This document shows, piece by piece, positions 22,201 to 22,563 of a stretch of 22,563 nucleotides of DNA. The stretch covers positions 1-22,563 of the forward strand of contig NW_013654438.1 of NCBI RefSeq assembly GCF_000499385.1, written 5' to 3'. Below the pieces are notes generated by a model. The model was not told where the DNA came from, ran no database searches, and saw only the letters and a list, made by a program, of their open reading frames with translations. A program made the translations under genes and the position numbers. Source of the DNA: Eimeria necatrix. Lineage: Eukaryota > Apicomplexa > Conoidasida > Eucoccidiorida > Eimeriidae. Within the stretch, counting starts at the first letter, position 1; the number at the start of each line of letters is the position of its first letter.

Positions 22201-22563
22201 GACCATAACAAAGAACGATAGGCGATTAACTAAGGAATATGACAGGCGCTTGATTCGGATAATGAGAAACGCCTCCGAATCACACGCCGCCGAAGGAAAG
22301 GCTTTATAGGGACACAGTTAAGCGCTTCCTGTGGTAACGTGAACTACAGATTTATCTGGCGACCAATGTGGAAGATTACACAGCAACAGAGAGCAAACCA
22401 GAAGAGAAATCTGCAGGAACAGAGAAGCAAGCTTTGCCCTGGATGCGTTGAAACGCATATCCCACTGGTGACAAGCGTCAACAGCCACCAACCACATTCA
22501 CCAAAATTTTCGCAACGATGCAAATGTCCTTTAAGGCTTCATACTTCCTGACATGTACGAAAG
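19253..22563. other. Unassigned right end with two weak coding-like frames
   Basis: I see no gene that I can name. The longest frame of the window is here: minus strand 19958-20524, 188 codons with an ATG start and two hydrophobic stretches (around residues 48-60 and 66-87), but no recognised family. A plus-strand register from 21392 to 22309 is open except for TAG at 21638-21640 and TGA at 22010-22012. An unrelated 70-codon plus-strand frame follows at 22339-22551. Without splice-site, conservation or transcript evidence I list these as leads only. Confidence 0.45.

Noticed and set aside
1..22563. CRISPR array, rRNA, bacterial operon, phage, or polydnavirus-type segment.
   Set aside because: No short regularly spaced repeats, no recognised rRNA blocks, and no runs of adjacent long frames. 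I saw no wasp-virus gene family, and the G+C appears higher than usual for bracovirus segments.

Overview
No gene in this window can be named with confidence. It reads as non-coding DNA, intergenic or deep intronic, from a eukaryote. Base composition looks mid-40s % G+C in the lines I sampled by eye. CpG is not obviously depleted, which fits an invertebrate or protist better than a heavily methylated vertebrate. No open frame exceeds 188 codons, and none shows a recognisable domain, signal peptide or codon-conservation pattern. There is no sign of bacterial or phage organisation, rRNA, tRNA, CRISPR or a complete transposon. The species cannot be fixed from sequence alone. A large repeat-rich arthropod genome such as a chelicerate's would fit, but that is a guess.

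The window holds mostly duplicated DNA of several ages. (1) From about 585 to 4075 there is a direct tandem array with order head1-tail1-head2-tail2-head3. Heads are about 560-745 bp and tails about 735 bp, and the start-to-start periods are 1448 and 1311 bp. Identity switches along the array: head1 resembles head2 on the left side, while head2 and head3 are nearly identical on the right side, as after gene conversion or unequal crossing-over. (2) Just after it, at 4190-4315, is an almost perfect 63-bp tandem duplication. (3) About 7.95-10.44 kb and 14.04-17.04 kb are two collinear, strongly diverged direct copies of one segment, about 73% identical where I aligned bases, offset by about 5.9-6.6 kb with indels. 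(4) About 12.53-12.77 and 12.77-13.05 kb form another diverged tandem pair. (5) 19146-19252 holds two 49-bp direct copies with a 58-bp period. Faint relics of the 8/14-kb segment may also lie near 18.74-18.87 and 20.09 kb.

Where two copies could be aligned base by base, differences fall about equally on all three codon positions. The peptides that look conserved between copies are therefore best explained by DNA duplication, not by selection on a protein. The remaining stretches (1-585, 4316-7950, 10.45-12.53, 13.05-14.04, 17.05-19.14 and 19.26-22.56 kb) show no assignable feature. Two coding-like signals near the right end are noted as weak leads: a minus-strand 188-codon frame at 19958-20524, and a plus-strand frame at 21392-22309 broken by only two stops.
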